Positions 1-8,043 of a stretch of DNA of 64,000 nt are shown here, in pieces. Position 1 is the stretch's first letter, and each line of letters begins with the position of its first letter. Below the pieces are notes generated by a model. The model did not search any database. It saw only the letters and a list, made by a program, of their open reading frames with translations, and had not been told where the DNA came from. The position numbers were made by a program, and so were the translations under genes. The DNA comes from Anaerosalibacter sp. Marseille-P3206 (GTDB taxonomy: Bacteria; Bacillota; Clostridia; Tissierellales; Sporanaerobacteraceae): assembly GCF_900155565.1 (NCBI RefSeq), contig NZ_FUHM01000001.1:124001-188000 (forward strand). Reading direction: 5' to 3'.

Positions 1-10
1 GGATTAATAT

Positions 11-487
11 ATGAAAAAAAATGCTTTTACACTTATGGGAATTGTAGTTATCGTGTTTACACTATTGACAGGGTGTTCTTCAAAAAATACAACTGCAAAA
101 GAACCATCTATTGATGAGATTGATCAAAATATAAAAGAAGCTGTTGATATATCAAATATGGTGGAAAGTGATAGCGATAAGCTTGAAAAATTATATGATA
201 TTGATATTGAAGAAGTTGAAGATTTTAAATTATATACAGCTAAAACTAATATTGAAGCAAATGAATTATTATTATTAAAAGTTAAAGAAGAAAAAGATAT
301 AGAAGATATTAAAGAAGATATCAAAGATAGAATAGAAACGCAATCAAGTAGTTTTAAAGATTATCTTCCAGATGAATATTATTTAATAGAAAAAAATATA
401 TTGAAGTCAAATGGTAATTATATTATTTTCGTGATATCTGAAGAAGCAGAAAAGATAGAAAATATATTTGATGAATCTTTTAAATAA
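11..487 (+). CDS. DUF4358-type lipoprotein
   Basis: Predicted secreted lipoprotein of 158 residues. A basic N-terminus and hydrophobic segment end in a lipobox (LLTGC, Cys22), so the mature protein should be lipid-anchored on the outer face of the membrane. The rest is acidic and rich in Lys, Glu and Ile. Length, lipobox and overall pattern match DUF4358, a family of unknown function common in Clostridia that often sits beside MBOAT acetylation genes. It lies 35 bases upstream of the MBOAT gene and probably shares its operon. I infer an accessory role in exopolysaccharide acetylation. Only ten bases precede the start, so its promoter is outside the window. Confidence 0.75.
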   Translation: MKKNAFTLMGIVVIVFTLLTGCSSKNTTAKEPSIDEIDQNIKEAVDISNMVESDSDKLEKLYDIDIEEVEDFKLYTAKTNIEANELLLLKVKEEKDIEDIKEDIKDRIETQSSSFKDYLPDEYYLIEKNILKSNGNYIIFVISEEAEKIENIFDESFK

Positions 488-522
488 AATTATAACTATT
501 ATGACAAGGTGGTGGACAAGGT

Positions 523-1926
523 TTGGTTTTTAGCAGTCTATTATTTCTATTTGTATTTTTGCCATTAACTTTACTTGTATATTATATTAGTCCTAAACCC
601 ATAAGAAACCTTGTTCTTTTTATTGCTAGCTTGGTATTTTATGCATGGGGCGAACCTATATATATACTTATAATGTTGTTTTCTACTTTTTTTGATTATT
701 TTAATGGATTACTCATTGATAAACACAGAGAAAATAAAAAAATAACAAAGTTAGTTTTAATTAATTCCTTGGTTGTTAACCTAGGAATACTTTGTTTTTT
801 TAAGTATTATGGATTTATAGTTACAAATATAAATAGCCTTTTTAATTTAAATCTTAAACTTTTAAATTTTCCCCTTCCTCTTGGGATATCTTTTTATACA
901 TTTCAAACTCTTTCTTATACAATAGATGTATACTTGGGGAATGTTCCAGTACAAAATAATATTATTTCATTTGGTACATATGTAACTATGTTTCCTCAAT
1001 TAGTAGCAGGGCCAATAGTTAGATATAGTGATATATCTCATGAAATTGATAATAGAGAGGAAAGTTTTAAACTATTTGGTGAAGGGGCTGAACTATTTGT
1101 AATAGGATTAGCTAAAAAGGTTCTCTTGGCTAATAATATCGGAATCCTTTGGGATAGTGTAAAAGCTGCATCTATTAGTAATATTTCTATTTTGTCAGCT
1201 TGGCTTGGTATTATAGCTTTTACATTTCAAATATATTTTGATTTTAGTGGATACTCGGATATGGCTATTGGATTAGGAAAGATGTTTGGATTTAATTTTA
1301 TGAAGAACTTTGATTACCCTTATACATCAAAGAGTATAACAGAGTTTTGGAGAAGATGGCATATTTCTCTTGGAACTTGGTTTAGAGAATATGTGTATAT
1401 CCCTCTAGGTGGAAATAGAGAGGGGAAATTGAAACAGTATAGGAATCTATTTGTGGTATGGTTTTTAACAGGTCTTTGGCATGGTGCAAATTGGAATTTC
1501 ATTTTATGGGGATTGTACTACTGTATATTTATAATTATAGAAAAGGCATTTCTAAAGAAGTGGTTAGACAAGTCTATATTTCTTAGTCGTATTTATACCA
1601 TGTTAGTAGTAATAATAGGTTGGGTATTTTTTGAGTTTGAAAACATTGGACAAGGGTTTAGATATATTGGTACTATGTTTGGATTTGGAGGAAATCTTGC
1701 TTATGACAGTACATCACTTTATTATCTACTTACCTATGGATTGATTTTTATACTACTTATTATTTGTTCAACACCTATAATTAAAAAAGGTGCATGTAAA
1801 TTAAAGGAAAATCCAATGATGTTAAATTCTATTATATATTCACTCATAATAATTTTGATATTATTTATTTGTACTGCTTATTTAGTAAATGAAAGTTATA
1901 ATCCTTTTTTATATTTTAGATTTTAA
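523..1926 (+). CDS. MBOAT family O-acyltransferase (AlgI-like)
   Basis: Polytopic membrane O-acyltransferase of 467 residues, usual for the AlgI/DltB branch. It should move acetyl groups across the membrane for transfer to an extracellular polysaccharide. About ten hydrophobic segments are visible. The signature EFWRRWHISL lies near residue 275, and the family's invariant histidine is in LTGLWHGANW (about His320). Translation starts at TTG 523 after AAGGTGGTGG. The order DUF4358 lipoprotein, MBOAT, DHHW protein matches AlgI/AlgJ-type acetylation loci of Firmicutes. The substrate is not shown by the sequence; no glycosyltransferases lie in the window, so the polymer is unknown. Confidence 0.9.
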   Translation: MVFSSLLFLFVFLPLTLLVYYISPKPIRNLVLFIASLVFYAWGEPIYILIMLFSTFFDYFNGLLIDKHRENKKITKLVLINSLVVNLGILCFFKYYGFIVTNINSLFNLNLKLLNFPLPLGISFYTFQTLSYTIDVYLGNVPVQNNIISFGTYVTMFPQLVAGPIVRYSDISHEIDNREESFKLFGEGAELFVIGLAKKVLLANNIGILWDSVKAASISNISILSAWLGIIAFTFQIYFDFSGYSDMAIGLGKMFGFNFMKNFDYPYTSKSITEFWRRWHISLGTWFREYVYIPLGGNREGKLKQYRNLFVVWFLTGLWHGANWNFILWGLYYCIFIIIEKAFLKKWLDKSIFLSRIYTMLVVIIGWVFFEFENIGQGFRYIGTMFGFGGNLAYDSTSLYYLLTYGLIFILLIICSTPIIKKGACKLKENPMMLNSIIYSLIIILILFICTAYLVNESYNPFLYFRF

Positions 1927-1944
1927 ATGAAATGAGGTATTATT

Positions 1945-3084
1945 TTGGAGGTAAATAAAAATATATATAAAAAGTTAATAGGATCACTTTTACTCATATA
2001 TATTGGTACTATAGGTACTATTAATATTTTGGTTCCAGATAGGGATTTTTCAGATATAGAAAATAGAAGATTAGAGCAAAAACCACAGTTTTCAATGGAA
2101 AAGCTATTTAAAGGAGATTATACTTCAAATTTTGAAAAATACATTTCTGACCAATTTCCTTTTAGAGATTTTTTTATTGGGGTAAAGAGTGATTGTGAAA
2201 GAATGATTGGCAAGAAGGAAAACAATGAAGTATTTTTATGTAAAGATGGATATCTAATGGAAAAGTTTAATGAGCCAGAAGTTGAAGACTTCAATAAAAA
2301 GTTAAATGCTATTAATTCTTTTGCATTTTCAAATCCTCAAACAAATATATACTTTATGTTGGTGCCTAATTCGGTAAAGGTAATGGAAGAAAAATTACCA
2401 AAGTTTGCACCTGTAGATAATGAACTTGACTTTATAGATAAAGTTAAATACTCAATAGATGATAGTGTTGATTTTGTTGATGTATATGGAGTATTATCTA
2501 ATAATAAGGATGATTATATTTATTATAAAACAGACCATCATTGGACAACAAAGGGAGCATATTATGCTTATAGAGAATTAGGTAAATATATGGGTTTTGA
2601 ACCTTATTTAGAAGACGATTTTAAGATAAAAGAGGTTTCAGACAGCTTTTATGGTTCATTATATTCAAAGGGAGGATTTAGAAGATTAGACCCTGATAGT
2701 ATTCAATTATATATTCCTAAAGCTGAGAATACATATGAAGTTGAATATTATGACGAAGGAGAAACTTCAAAATCTATTTATGACATGGATAATCTAAATA
2801 AAAAAGACAAGTATACAGTTTTTTTAAATGGGAATCATCCTGTATTAAAGATTAGTACTAATGTTAATAATGGAAAGACACTATTAGTTATTAAGGATTC
2901 ATATGCAAATAGTTTTATTCCATTTTTAACAGAACATTTTAGTGAGATTTATATGGTTGATCTTAGATATTACAATGAGGATTTAAGTGATTTCATGAGA
3001 GACAAGAACATTGAAGATGTACTTCTATTATACAATGTAAAATCTTTTTGTGAAGATGAATCTATTGAAAAAATTTCTTGGTGA
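1945..3084 (+). CDS. DHHW family protein (AlgJ/AlgX-like acetylation partner)
   Basis: Protein of 379 residues with one N-terminal membrane anchor (about residues 8-28) and an extracellular SGNH-hydrolase-like domain. The defining motif TDHHW lies at about residues 196-200, and a possible serine block KDSYANSF near residue 317. Relatives (AlgJ, AlgX, DHHW) pass acetyl groups delivered by the MBOAT protein to the polysaccharide. It follows the MBOAT gene by 18 bases, which implies translational linkage. The start is TTG 1945, preceded by ATGAGGT. The polymer modified cannot be read from the sequence. Confidence 0.85.
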   Translation: MEVNKNIYKKLIGSLLLIYIGTIGTINILVPDRDFSDIENRRLEQKPQFSMEKLFKGDYTSNFEKYISDQFPFRDFFIGVKSDCERMIGKKENNEVFLCKDGYLMEKFNEPEVEDFNKKLNAINSFAFSNPQTNIYFMLVPNSVKVMEEKLPKFAPVDNELDFIDKVKYSIDDSVDFVDVYGVLSNNKDDYIYYKTDHHWTTKGAYYAYRELGKYMGFEPYLEDDFKIKEVSDSFYGSLYSKGGFRRLDPDSIQLYIPKAENTYEVEYYDEGETSKSIYDMDNLNKKDKYTVFLNGNHPVLKISTNVNNGKTLLVIKDSYANSFIPFLTEHFSEIYMVDLRYYNEDLSDFMRDKNIEDVLLLYNVKSFCEDESIEKISW

Positions 3085-3132
3085 TGTATCATATATATAA
3101 ATATAAAATTCTAAGAAAGGGACAATAGAGAT

Positions 3133-3861
3133 ATGAAAAGAAAAAAGCTTGGTGCTATTTTAATTATTTTTACTATTACGGTTATTATATTGACTGGATG
3201 TGAAAGTAAAGAAAAGGTAGTTGAAGGAGAAGTAAAAGAAAATATAATTAAAGGAGAAGATCAAATGGAACAATTACGATTACCACAAAAGGGAGAAGAA
3301 ATAGCTATAATAAAAACTAATCATGGTACTATTAAAATCAAGTTCTTTCCAGAAGCAGCTCCCAAAGCAGTTGAAAATTTCAAAACCCATGCAAAGGATG
3401 GATATTATGATGGAGTTACTTTCCATAGAGTAATACCTGATTTCATGATTCAAGGTGGAGATCCTGATGGTACAGGTATGGGTGGAGAAAGTATTTGGGG
3501 TGAGTCTTTTGAAGATGAGTTTGATGTAAATTGTAGAAATATTAGAGGAGCACTATCTATGGCAAATAGTGGACCAAATACAAATGGAAGCCAATTTTTT
3601 ATTGTACAAAATACTAAAGTAGATAAAGAAATTATTGCTCAAATGAAAGAATTAGGTGAAGAAAAAGGATTTCCTGAAGCTATTGTGAAAGCTTATGAAG
3701 AACTAGGTGGTGCATATTGGCTAGATGGTAGGCATACAGTATTTGGGCAAGTATTTGAAGGAATGGAAATAGTAGATAAAATTGCAGGAGTAGAGACTGA
3801 TGGAAATGATAAACCACTAGAACCTGTAGTTATGGAAAAGGTAGAAATTGTTGAATATTAA
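3133..3861 (+). CDS. lipoprotein peptidyl-prolyl cis-trans isomerase, cyclophilin type
   Basis: Extracytoplasmic cyclophilin of 242 residues that should speed proline isomerization in proteins folding outside the membrane. A signal peptide ends in the lipobox ILTGC (Cys23). A charged linker is followed by a full cyclophilin domain from about residue 50: FHRVIPDFMIQGG, MANSGPNTNGSQFF and HTVFGQVFEGM hold the conserved catalytic Arg, Phe, Met and Gln positions. It follows the acetylation genes by 48 bases with its own ribosome binding site (AAAGGGA), and a terminator follows. Whether it serves that module or general folding is unknown. It is not the cytoplasmic PpiB type, because of the lipobox. 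Confidence 0.88.
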   Translation: MKRKKLGAILIIFTITVIILTGCESKEKVVEGEVKENIIKGEDQMEQLRLPQKGEEIAIIKTNHGTIKIKFFPEAAPKAVENFKTHAKDGYYDGVTFHRVIPDFMIQGGDPDGTGMGGESIWGESFEDEFDVNCRNIRGALSMANSGPNTNGSQFFIVQNTKVDKEIIAQMKELGEEKGFPEAIVKAYEELGGAYWLDGRHTVFGQVFEGMEIVDKIAGVETDGNDKPLEPVVMEKVEIVEY

Positions 3862-3869
3862 TAATGATA

Positions 3870-3912
3870 CGAAAAAATCCTTAGAAAATAATTTTTCTAG
3901 GGATTATTTTTT
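3870..3912. terminator. bidirectional intrinsic terminator
   Basis: An AAAATCC arm and an imperfect inner stem (TTAGAAAA with TTTTCTA) pair with GGATTATTTT, with A and T tracts on the two sides. It separates the convergent cyclophilin gene and the XRE regulator gene, whose stop codon lies in the distal T tract. Confidence 0.75.
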
Positions 3913-4287
3913 AATATAAGGCAAGATGGTTTTAATAAGTTCGATAAATAAATCTAATTCTTTAGGCGAACATTTATTAATTAAATTAATTATTTCTATG
4001 TTTTTATCATTATTAGGATTATAAATACCAGAGGTTTCTGTAATGTGATTAACTTCATATGCTGATTCTCCTAATACAAGTTGATCTAATGATATATGTA
4101 AGCAATTTGCAATTTCTACTAAGGTAGGTAAACTCATTTGTCTTTCTCCTCGTTCTAATTGACCGATATAATAATTTGAAAGGTCTACCATTTCTGCAAA
4201 CTTTTCTTGTGAGAGTCCAAGTTTTTTTCTTTCTCTTTGTATTCTTTTACCTATAGCTTTATTATCTATTACGATTTTATTTTCCAT
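3904..4287 (-). CDS. XRE family helix-turn-helix regulator
   Basis: DNA-binding regulator of 127 residues. An N-terminal Cro/C1-type HTH (about residues 10-65) contains LGLSQEKFAEM and YYIGQLERGERQMSLPTL. The C-terminal 50 residues carry an acidic and hydrophobic region (KELDLFIELIKTIL) likely used for oligomerization. The start is ATG 4287 with AGGGAG eight bases upstream; an in-frame GTG nine bases earlier overlaps that ribosome binding site and is unlikely. It is transcribed away from a Spo0E-like gene, and a dyad with two TTGCAA boxes lies between them, so it probably regulates itself and that neighbour. The SinR-like arrangement is suggestive only. Confidence 0.88.
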   Translation of the reverse strand: MENKIVIDNKAIGKRIQRERKKLGLSQEKFAEMVDLSNYYIGQLERGERQMSLPTLVEIANCLHISLDQLVLGESAYEVNHITETSGIYNPNNDKNIEIINLINKCSPKELDLFIELIKTILPYIKK

Positions 4288-4342
4288 TTTATTCACTCCC
4301 TACCTAGTATATACTTTAACGAAAAATACATTATATTATAAC

Positions 4343-4372
4343 TTGCAATTAGCATAAATAGAATGCTTGCAA
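4343..4372. promoter_or_regulatory. candidate operator dyad between XRE and Spo0E-like genes
   Basis: Two palindromic TTGCAA boxes (4343-4348 and 4367-4372) flank GCAT and ATGC, giving an overall imperfect dyad in the divergent intergenic region. This is a typical position for an autoregulatory site of a Cro/C1-type repressor. No binding data exist, and the assignment is inference. Confidence 0.35.
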
Positions 4373-4428
4373 TAAGCCAATATATAGTATAAAATTATAT
4401 AGATTGTTATTTTAGGGGTGTATATAGC

Positions 4429-4587
4429 ATGAAGATAAAAGATAAAATGGAAGTAACTAGAAATATACTGCATAATGCAAATAAAATGAATTTTAGTAAA
4501 GAAATAATTTTGGAAATAAGTCAGAAATTAGACGAATATATTGTTGAGTATTATAAAGAAAATCAAGAACAAAAAGATAAACGTTAA
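4429..4587 (+). CDS. Spo0E-like aspartyl-phosphate phosphatase family peptide
   Basis: A 52-residue protein. The C-terminal half carries the Spo0E-family pattern: a serine followed by LD, then an acidic and aromatic helix (SQKLDEYIVEYYK, residues 31-43). In Bacillus such peptides remove phosphate from Spo0A~P and delay sporulation. The N-terminal helix (MEVTRNILHNA) would form the other arm of the two-helix hairpin. It starts at ATG 4429 after TTAGGGGTG, somewhat distant. It is divergent from an XRE regulator. The family assignment rests on the short motif and length; the target response regulator is inferred. Confidence 0.72.
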   Translation: MKIKDKMEVTRNILHNANKMNFSKEIILEISQKLDEYIVEYYKENQEQKDKR

Positions 4588-4710
4588 CAATATAAAATAC
4601 ATATTAGGAATAGGTCTTAATCTTGTGTTAAATGAAATTATTATTTTTTTAGATTAAAATTGATTTATTATGATAAAATATATTTATAATAAATAGAAGG
4701 AGTGAAGGTA

Positions 4711-4896
4711 GTGACTTTAAAAGAAACTGAAAAAATTTGTCCTATTTGTGGAAAAGGAAACAATTGTCAACATGGTAGTAAAGATTGTTGGTGTAAACAT
4801 ATTGAAATACCAAAATATGTTTTAGAAATGGTTCCGGAGGATAAAAGAGGTAAAGCATGTATTTGTAAATCTTGTATTGAAAAATATACAAAATAA
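4711..4896 (+). CDS. cysteine-rich CWC family protein
   Basis: Small protein of 61 residues with eight cysteines. The N-terminal block CPICGKGNNCQHG followed by CWC matches the Cys-rich CWC family, presumed to bind metal; a second pair (CICKSC) lies near the C-terminus. The start is GTG 4711, eight bases after AGAAGGAG. A GTG nine bases earlier lies too close to that site. It ends three bases before the convergent splB stop codon, with no terminator between. Function is unknown; zinc binding is inferred from the cysteines. Confidence 0.7.
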   Translation: MTLKETEKICPICGKGNNCQHGSKDCWCKHIEIPKYVLEMVPEDKRGKACICKSCIEKYTK

Positions 4897-4899
4897 AAT

Positions 4900-5940
4900 T
4901 CAAACAAAATATTCAATTTTGGCTCCTGGAAAGTGTTTTTTTGTTTTACTTAAGAAAAATTCCTTTAATTCATTCATTTCATTAGGTTGATATATATATT
5001 TACCATATCCAAACTGACCGTATTTAAACTTCCTTTCATCTTCATTCATTGGAAGTTTAGTATTAGGGAAAACGTTAGTTATGTTTGATTTTGCCCTTGT
5101 TGTAAAGCGATGAGATATAAATTCAAAGGTTAAATTACTAGGAGTCCAATTTGATGGCATATTATCATATAAATATTTATCTAATAGTATAAAAAGCTCT
5201 GTATACTCATTTTTCCAATTTTCAAATCTAAATATAGGAGCAATAATAAATCCAATAGGATAACCTGCTTTTAATACCCTAGAGGCTGCAATTACTCTAT
5301 CAAGAAGAGATGGTGTTTTGTGCTCGAAATTTTGAATGACTTGTTGACAGTTCAAGCTAAATCTAAATCTTGTATGGTTATTATGTTCTATGTTTAAAAG
5401 ACTATCTACATTAGTGAATTTAGTAACAAATCTGAAACGACCTAAAGGTTCCTTACCAAAAAACTCTATAGTTCTTTTTAAATTGCCAGTATATTTTTCC
5501 ACAGGTATAGGATCAGATGTAGCTGCACCTTCAAATATTGTTATCTCAGGAGATCTAGATTCAATTATATTTTTTGTTATATCAAGTATTTCTTCAATAT
5601 TTACATATACCCTTAGATAAGGTTTTGGACCTAAGGTTGTTGAAAGATAACAGTATTCACACATACCAGGACAAGATGTAGCTAGTGGAAGTTGATAGTT
5701 GGCAGAGGGTTTACAAGTTTGAAATTCCTTACTTCTCCTAACTCCAATAACTAGTGTTTGTTTTGCTGCACCATAAGCTTCTCCTGGTGTATCTCCAACT
5801 ATACCTGTAACTCTATTGTGAGAAGTAGTAGGTTTCATTGGAATATTTATTTCTCTAAAATATTCAACAAGTTTTTTCCCAAGTGGGTAATTAAGTGCAT
5901 CTGGTTCATAAAATATTTGTTTAGGTACAAAATCTATCAT
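4900..5940 (-). CDS. splB: spore photoproduct lyase
   Basis: Radical SAM enzyme of 346 residues that repairs the 5-thyminyl-5,6-dihydrothymine lesion in germinating spores. The cluster motif CPGMCEYC gives Cys90, Cys94 and Cys97, the family positions. The C-terminal half keeps TRFRFSLN, ELFILLDKYL and FGYGKYIY. Length matches SplB of Bacillus. The region that normally reads AACTSD reads GAATSD, so the hydrogen-donor cysteine near position 140 is alanine; Cys76, fourteen residues before the cluster, is the obvious alternative donor. The start is ATG 5940 with GAGGTG upstream; GTG 5949 lies inside that site. No splA-like gene precedes it. Confidence 0.93.
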   Translation of the reverse strand: MIDFVPKQIFYEPDALNYPLGKKLVEYFREINIPMKPTTSHNRVTGIVGDTPGEAYGAAKQTLVIGVRRSKEFQTCKPSANYQLPLATSCPGMCEYCYLSTTLGPKPYLRVYVNIEEILDITKNIIESRSPEITIFEGAATSDPIPVEKYTGNLKRTIEFFGKEPLGRFRFVTKFTNVDSLLNIEHNNHTRFRFSLNCQQVIQNFEHKTPSLLDRVIAASRVLKAGYPIGFIIAPIFRFENWKNEYTELFILLDKYLYDNMPSNWTPSNLTFEFISHRFTTRAKSNITNVFPNTKLPMNEDERKFKYGQFGYGKYIYQPNEMNELKEFFLSKTKKHFPGAKIEYFV

Positions 5941-6027
5941 ACGATTCACCTCAAACTTAGAATACCCAAATAATGTTTTTTTATAATCAAAGCTAGTTTG
6001 GAATATTTAATCAAAGGAGACGATAAT

Positions 6028-6162
6028 ATGGCAACTTGGATTGCACATCTAAGGATAGCAGAAAACATATTAAACATGGGATATGGATTTCAACCTATTC
6101 CTTTTATTGTAGGTAATATTGGACCTGATTATGAAAAAGTAAAATCATTAGATTCATTTTTA
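6028..6162 (+). pseudogene. truncated zinc-dependent phospholipase C family protein, N-terminal fragment
   Basis: A good ribosome binding site (AAAGGAG at about 6014) precedes ATG 6028. The next 45 codons start MATWIAHLRIAENIL and include IVGNIGPD, matching the N-terminus of the zinc-dependent phospholipase C-like hydrolases of Firmicutes, which are normally over 200 residues. The frame then runs into the 3' end of the opposing DUF1667 gene and stops at 6198. All later zinc ligands are missing, so this is a remnant, probably cut by a deletion or rearrangement with its breakpoint near 6160. Confidence 0.6.
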
Positions 6163-6519
6163 TTAAGCTTTTCTTGCAGCTACTACATCTATACCTAAAC
6201 CGAGTATGTTTTCAATAACAATATCACCTTTTTTTATAGGTGCTATTACTTCTGTTGAATTAATTATTTTCATACATTCATTTATTTTATCATGTGGAAC
6301 AATTCCAGTAGTTTTAACTGGGAGACGACTTATGACACCATTTTTAAGAAGTACTCTACCATTAATGATTCTTGAAGGTTCTGTTACTTCCTTTAATCCA
6401 AATTCCCTACCGCTATTACATTTATTACCGGTTACAATATATTTAGAAGGTTCAGTTTCATCTTTAACTATCGTTAGTTCACAACCTATTGGGCAAGCTT
6501 TACATTTTGTTTTGTGCAT
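6163..6519 (-). CDS. DUF1667 domain-containing protein
   Basis: Protein of 118 residues with cysteines CKACPIGC near the N-terminus and a further conserved cysteine (GNKCNSG). These are typical of DUF1667, where they are thought to hold a metal or iron-sulfur centre. In most Clostridia this gene follows an FAD oxidoreductase and a GlpA-type glycerol-3-phosphate dehydrogenase; neither partner is present here, so it is an orphan copy. The start is ATG 6519 with AGAGGTG six bases upstream; GTG 6528 overlaps that site. Its 3' end marks the breakpoint of the truncated phospholipase-like gene. Confidence 0.85.
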   Translation of the reverse strand: MHKTKCKACPIGCELTIVKDETEPSKYIVTGNKCNSGREFGLKEVTEPSRIINGRVLLKNGVISRLPVKTTGIVPHDKINECMKIINSTEVIAPIKKGDIVIENILGLGIDVVAARKA

Positions 6520-6676
6520 TATAAACACCTCTACTTAGTATTAATTATATCATTATAAAAAATTATATCATATAAATTTATTCAATAAAATATTATTAAA
6601 TCTTATATAATAAGTGTATAATCTATATAAGTTAGTTTATTAAGAATAAAATATATACAGAGAGAAATAATTAGTA

Positions 6677-6705
6677 TTGATAAATGTGTTGTACAATGTT
6701 ATTAT
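6677..6705 (+). promoter_or_regulatory. promoter of the riboflavin operon
   Basis: TTGATA (6677-6682) and TATTAT (6700-6705) are separated by 17 bases and end about 20 bases before the FMN riboswitch. An overlapping TATAAT (6703-6708) would be spaced at 20. Confidence 0.55.
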
Positions 6706-6721
6706 AATATTGAAAACTGAA

Positions 6722-6838
6722 TATTCCTTCAGGGCGGGGTGTGATTCCCCACCGGTGGTAAAGCCCACGAGCCTAATAGGCATGATTCGGTGAGATTCCG
6801 AAGCCGACAGTATAGTCTGGATGAAAGAAGGTGTAAAT
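6722..6838 (+). promoter_or_regulatory. FMN riboswitch (RFN element)
   Basis: The conserved RFN blocks appear in order: TTCAGGGCGGGGTG, ATTCCCCACCGGTGGTAA, AGCCCACGAGCC, GATTCGGTGAGATTCCGA, AGCCGACAGT and the closing AGTCTGGATGAAAGAAGG. It should bind FMN and stop expression of the downstream rib operon through the terminator at 6890-6922 when FMN is plentiful. Confidence 0.97.
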
Positions 6839-6889
6839 ATTAATAGGAGTAATTGTAATTATTATTCTTGTTATATAAAAGTGCTTAAT

Positions 6890-6922
6890 CAAGCCCTGAA
6901 ATAAATTTCGGGGCTTTTAATA
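6890..6922 (+). terminator. riboswitch expression-platform terminator
   Basis: AAGCCCTGAAA and TTTCGGGGCTTTT form a stem with loop TAAA and a T-rich tail. It lies between the FMN aptamer and ribD, so it acts as the regulated terminator of the operon. Confidence 0.85.
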
Positions 6923-6939
6923 ATTTTTGGGGGGATAAT

Positions 6940-8031
6940 ATGAATGATGAATATTTTATGAAAGTAGCTTTAAATCTTGCAGAAAAAGGTATGGGATTTA
7001 CAAGCCCCAATCCTTTAGTAGGAGCAGTGATTGTAAAGAATGGGAATATAATCGCTGAAGGCTATCATAAAAAATATGGAGAAAGTCACGCTGAAGTTAA
7101 TGCACTAAATAATGCAACCCAAGATGTCCACGATGCTACTATGTATGTTACATTGGAACCTTGTTCTCACTATGGGAAGACTCCACCTTGCGCTAATAGG
7201 ATAGTTGAAAGTGGAATTAAAAAGGTAGTTATAGCTATGGAAGATCCTAATCCAATAGTATCAGGTATGGGAATAAAGATACTTAAAGATAATGGAGTTG
7301 ATGTAATAGTCGGAGTTTTAAGAGAAAAAGCAGAAAAGCTTAATGAAATATTTATTAAATATATAACTACTAAAAGACCCTTTACTATTATGAAAGCTGG
7401 TATGAGCTTAGATGGAAAGATAGCTACACATACAGGAGAGTCAAGATGGGTAACAGGGGAAGAATCTAGAGAATACGGGCATCTATTACGGCAGAAAGTA
7501 TCAGCTATATTAGTTGGTGTAAACACGGTAATAATGGATGATTCTATGCTTAATACAAGATTAAATAATGTTGAATGTAGTGACCCTGTAAGAATAGTAC
7601 TTGATAGCCATGGAAGAACTCCTCTTAATTCAAAAGTATTAAACATAAATTCTTCTAACACTATTATTGCAGTAACTGATATTGCATCTGAAGAAAATAT
7701 AAGAGCATTTAAGGAAAGGGGAGCAGAGGTAATAATAACTCCAGTTAAAAACAATAAAGTAGATTTACAATTTCTAATTGAGGAATTGGGAAAGAAAAAA
7801 ATAGATAGTTTGCTTGTTGAAGGAGGTGGAGAAGTAAACTTTAGTTTTTTAAAAGAAAATTTAGTAAACAAAGTTGTGTTTTTTATTGCTCCAAAGATTA
7901 TAGGGGGAAGAGATGCTAAGACTCCCGTTGAAGGACCAGGGATAGATTATTTAAAGAATGTAATTAATCTTAAAAACTTACAAATGACTAATATGGACAA
8001 AGATATAATGATTGAAGCTTATTTAAAATAA
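6940..8031 (+). CDS. ribD: bifunctional riboflavin deaminase/reductase RibD
   Basis: Cytosolic enzyme of 363 residues for two successive steps of riboflavin synthesis: deamination of the pyrimidine and reduction of its ribosyl side chain. The N-terminal deaminase has zinc ligands His50 and Glu52 (HAEVNAL) plus Cys75 and Cys84 (PCSHYGKTPPC). The reductase domain (about 145-363) has KAGMSLDGKIAT, WVTGEESR and LLVEGGGEVNFSF. It is the first gene after the FMN riboswitch and starts at ATG 6940 after GGGGGG. Length is usual. The four rib genes are spaced by about 10-15 bases. Confidence 0.97.
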   Translation: MNDEYFMKVALNLAEKGMGFTSPNPLVGAVIVKNGNIIAEGYHKKYGESHAEVNALNNATQDVHDATMYVTLEPCSHYGKTPPCANRIVESGIKKVVIAMEDPNPIVSGMGIKILKDNGVDVIVGVLREKAEKLNEIFIKYITTKRPFTIMKAGMSLDGKIATHTGESRWVTGEESREYGHLLRQKVSAILVGVNTVIMDDSMLNTRLNNVECSDPVRIVLDSHGRTPLNSKVLNINSSNTIIAVTDIASEENIRAFKERGAEVIITPVKNNKVDLQFLIEELGKKKIDSLLVEGGGEVNFSFLKENLVNKVVFFIAPKIIGGRDAKTPVEGPGIDYLKNVINLKNLQMTNMDKDIMIEAYLK

Positions 8032-8043
8032 GGAAGTGATTAG

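Noticed and set aside
6206-6538. A 110-residue plus-strand frame opposite the DUF1667 gene
   Set aside because: The minus strand holds a recognisable conserved protein with its own ribosome binding site; the opposite frame has neither.
7170-7871. A 233-residue minus-strand frame opposite ribD
   Set aside because: It is a Ser/Phe/Leu-rich shadow of a conserved enzyme gene, with no ribosome binding site and no family likeness.
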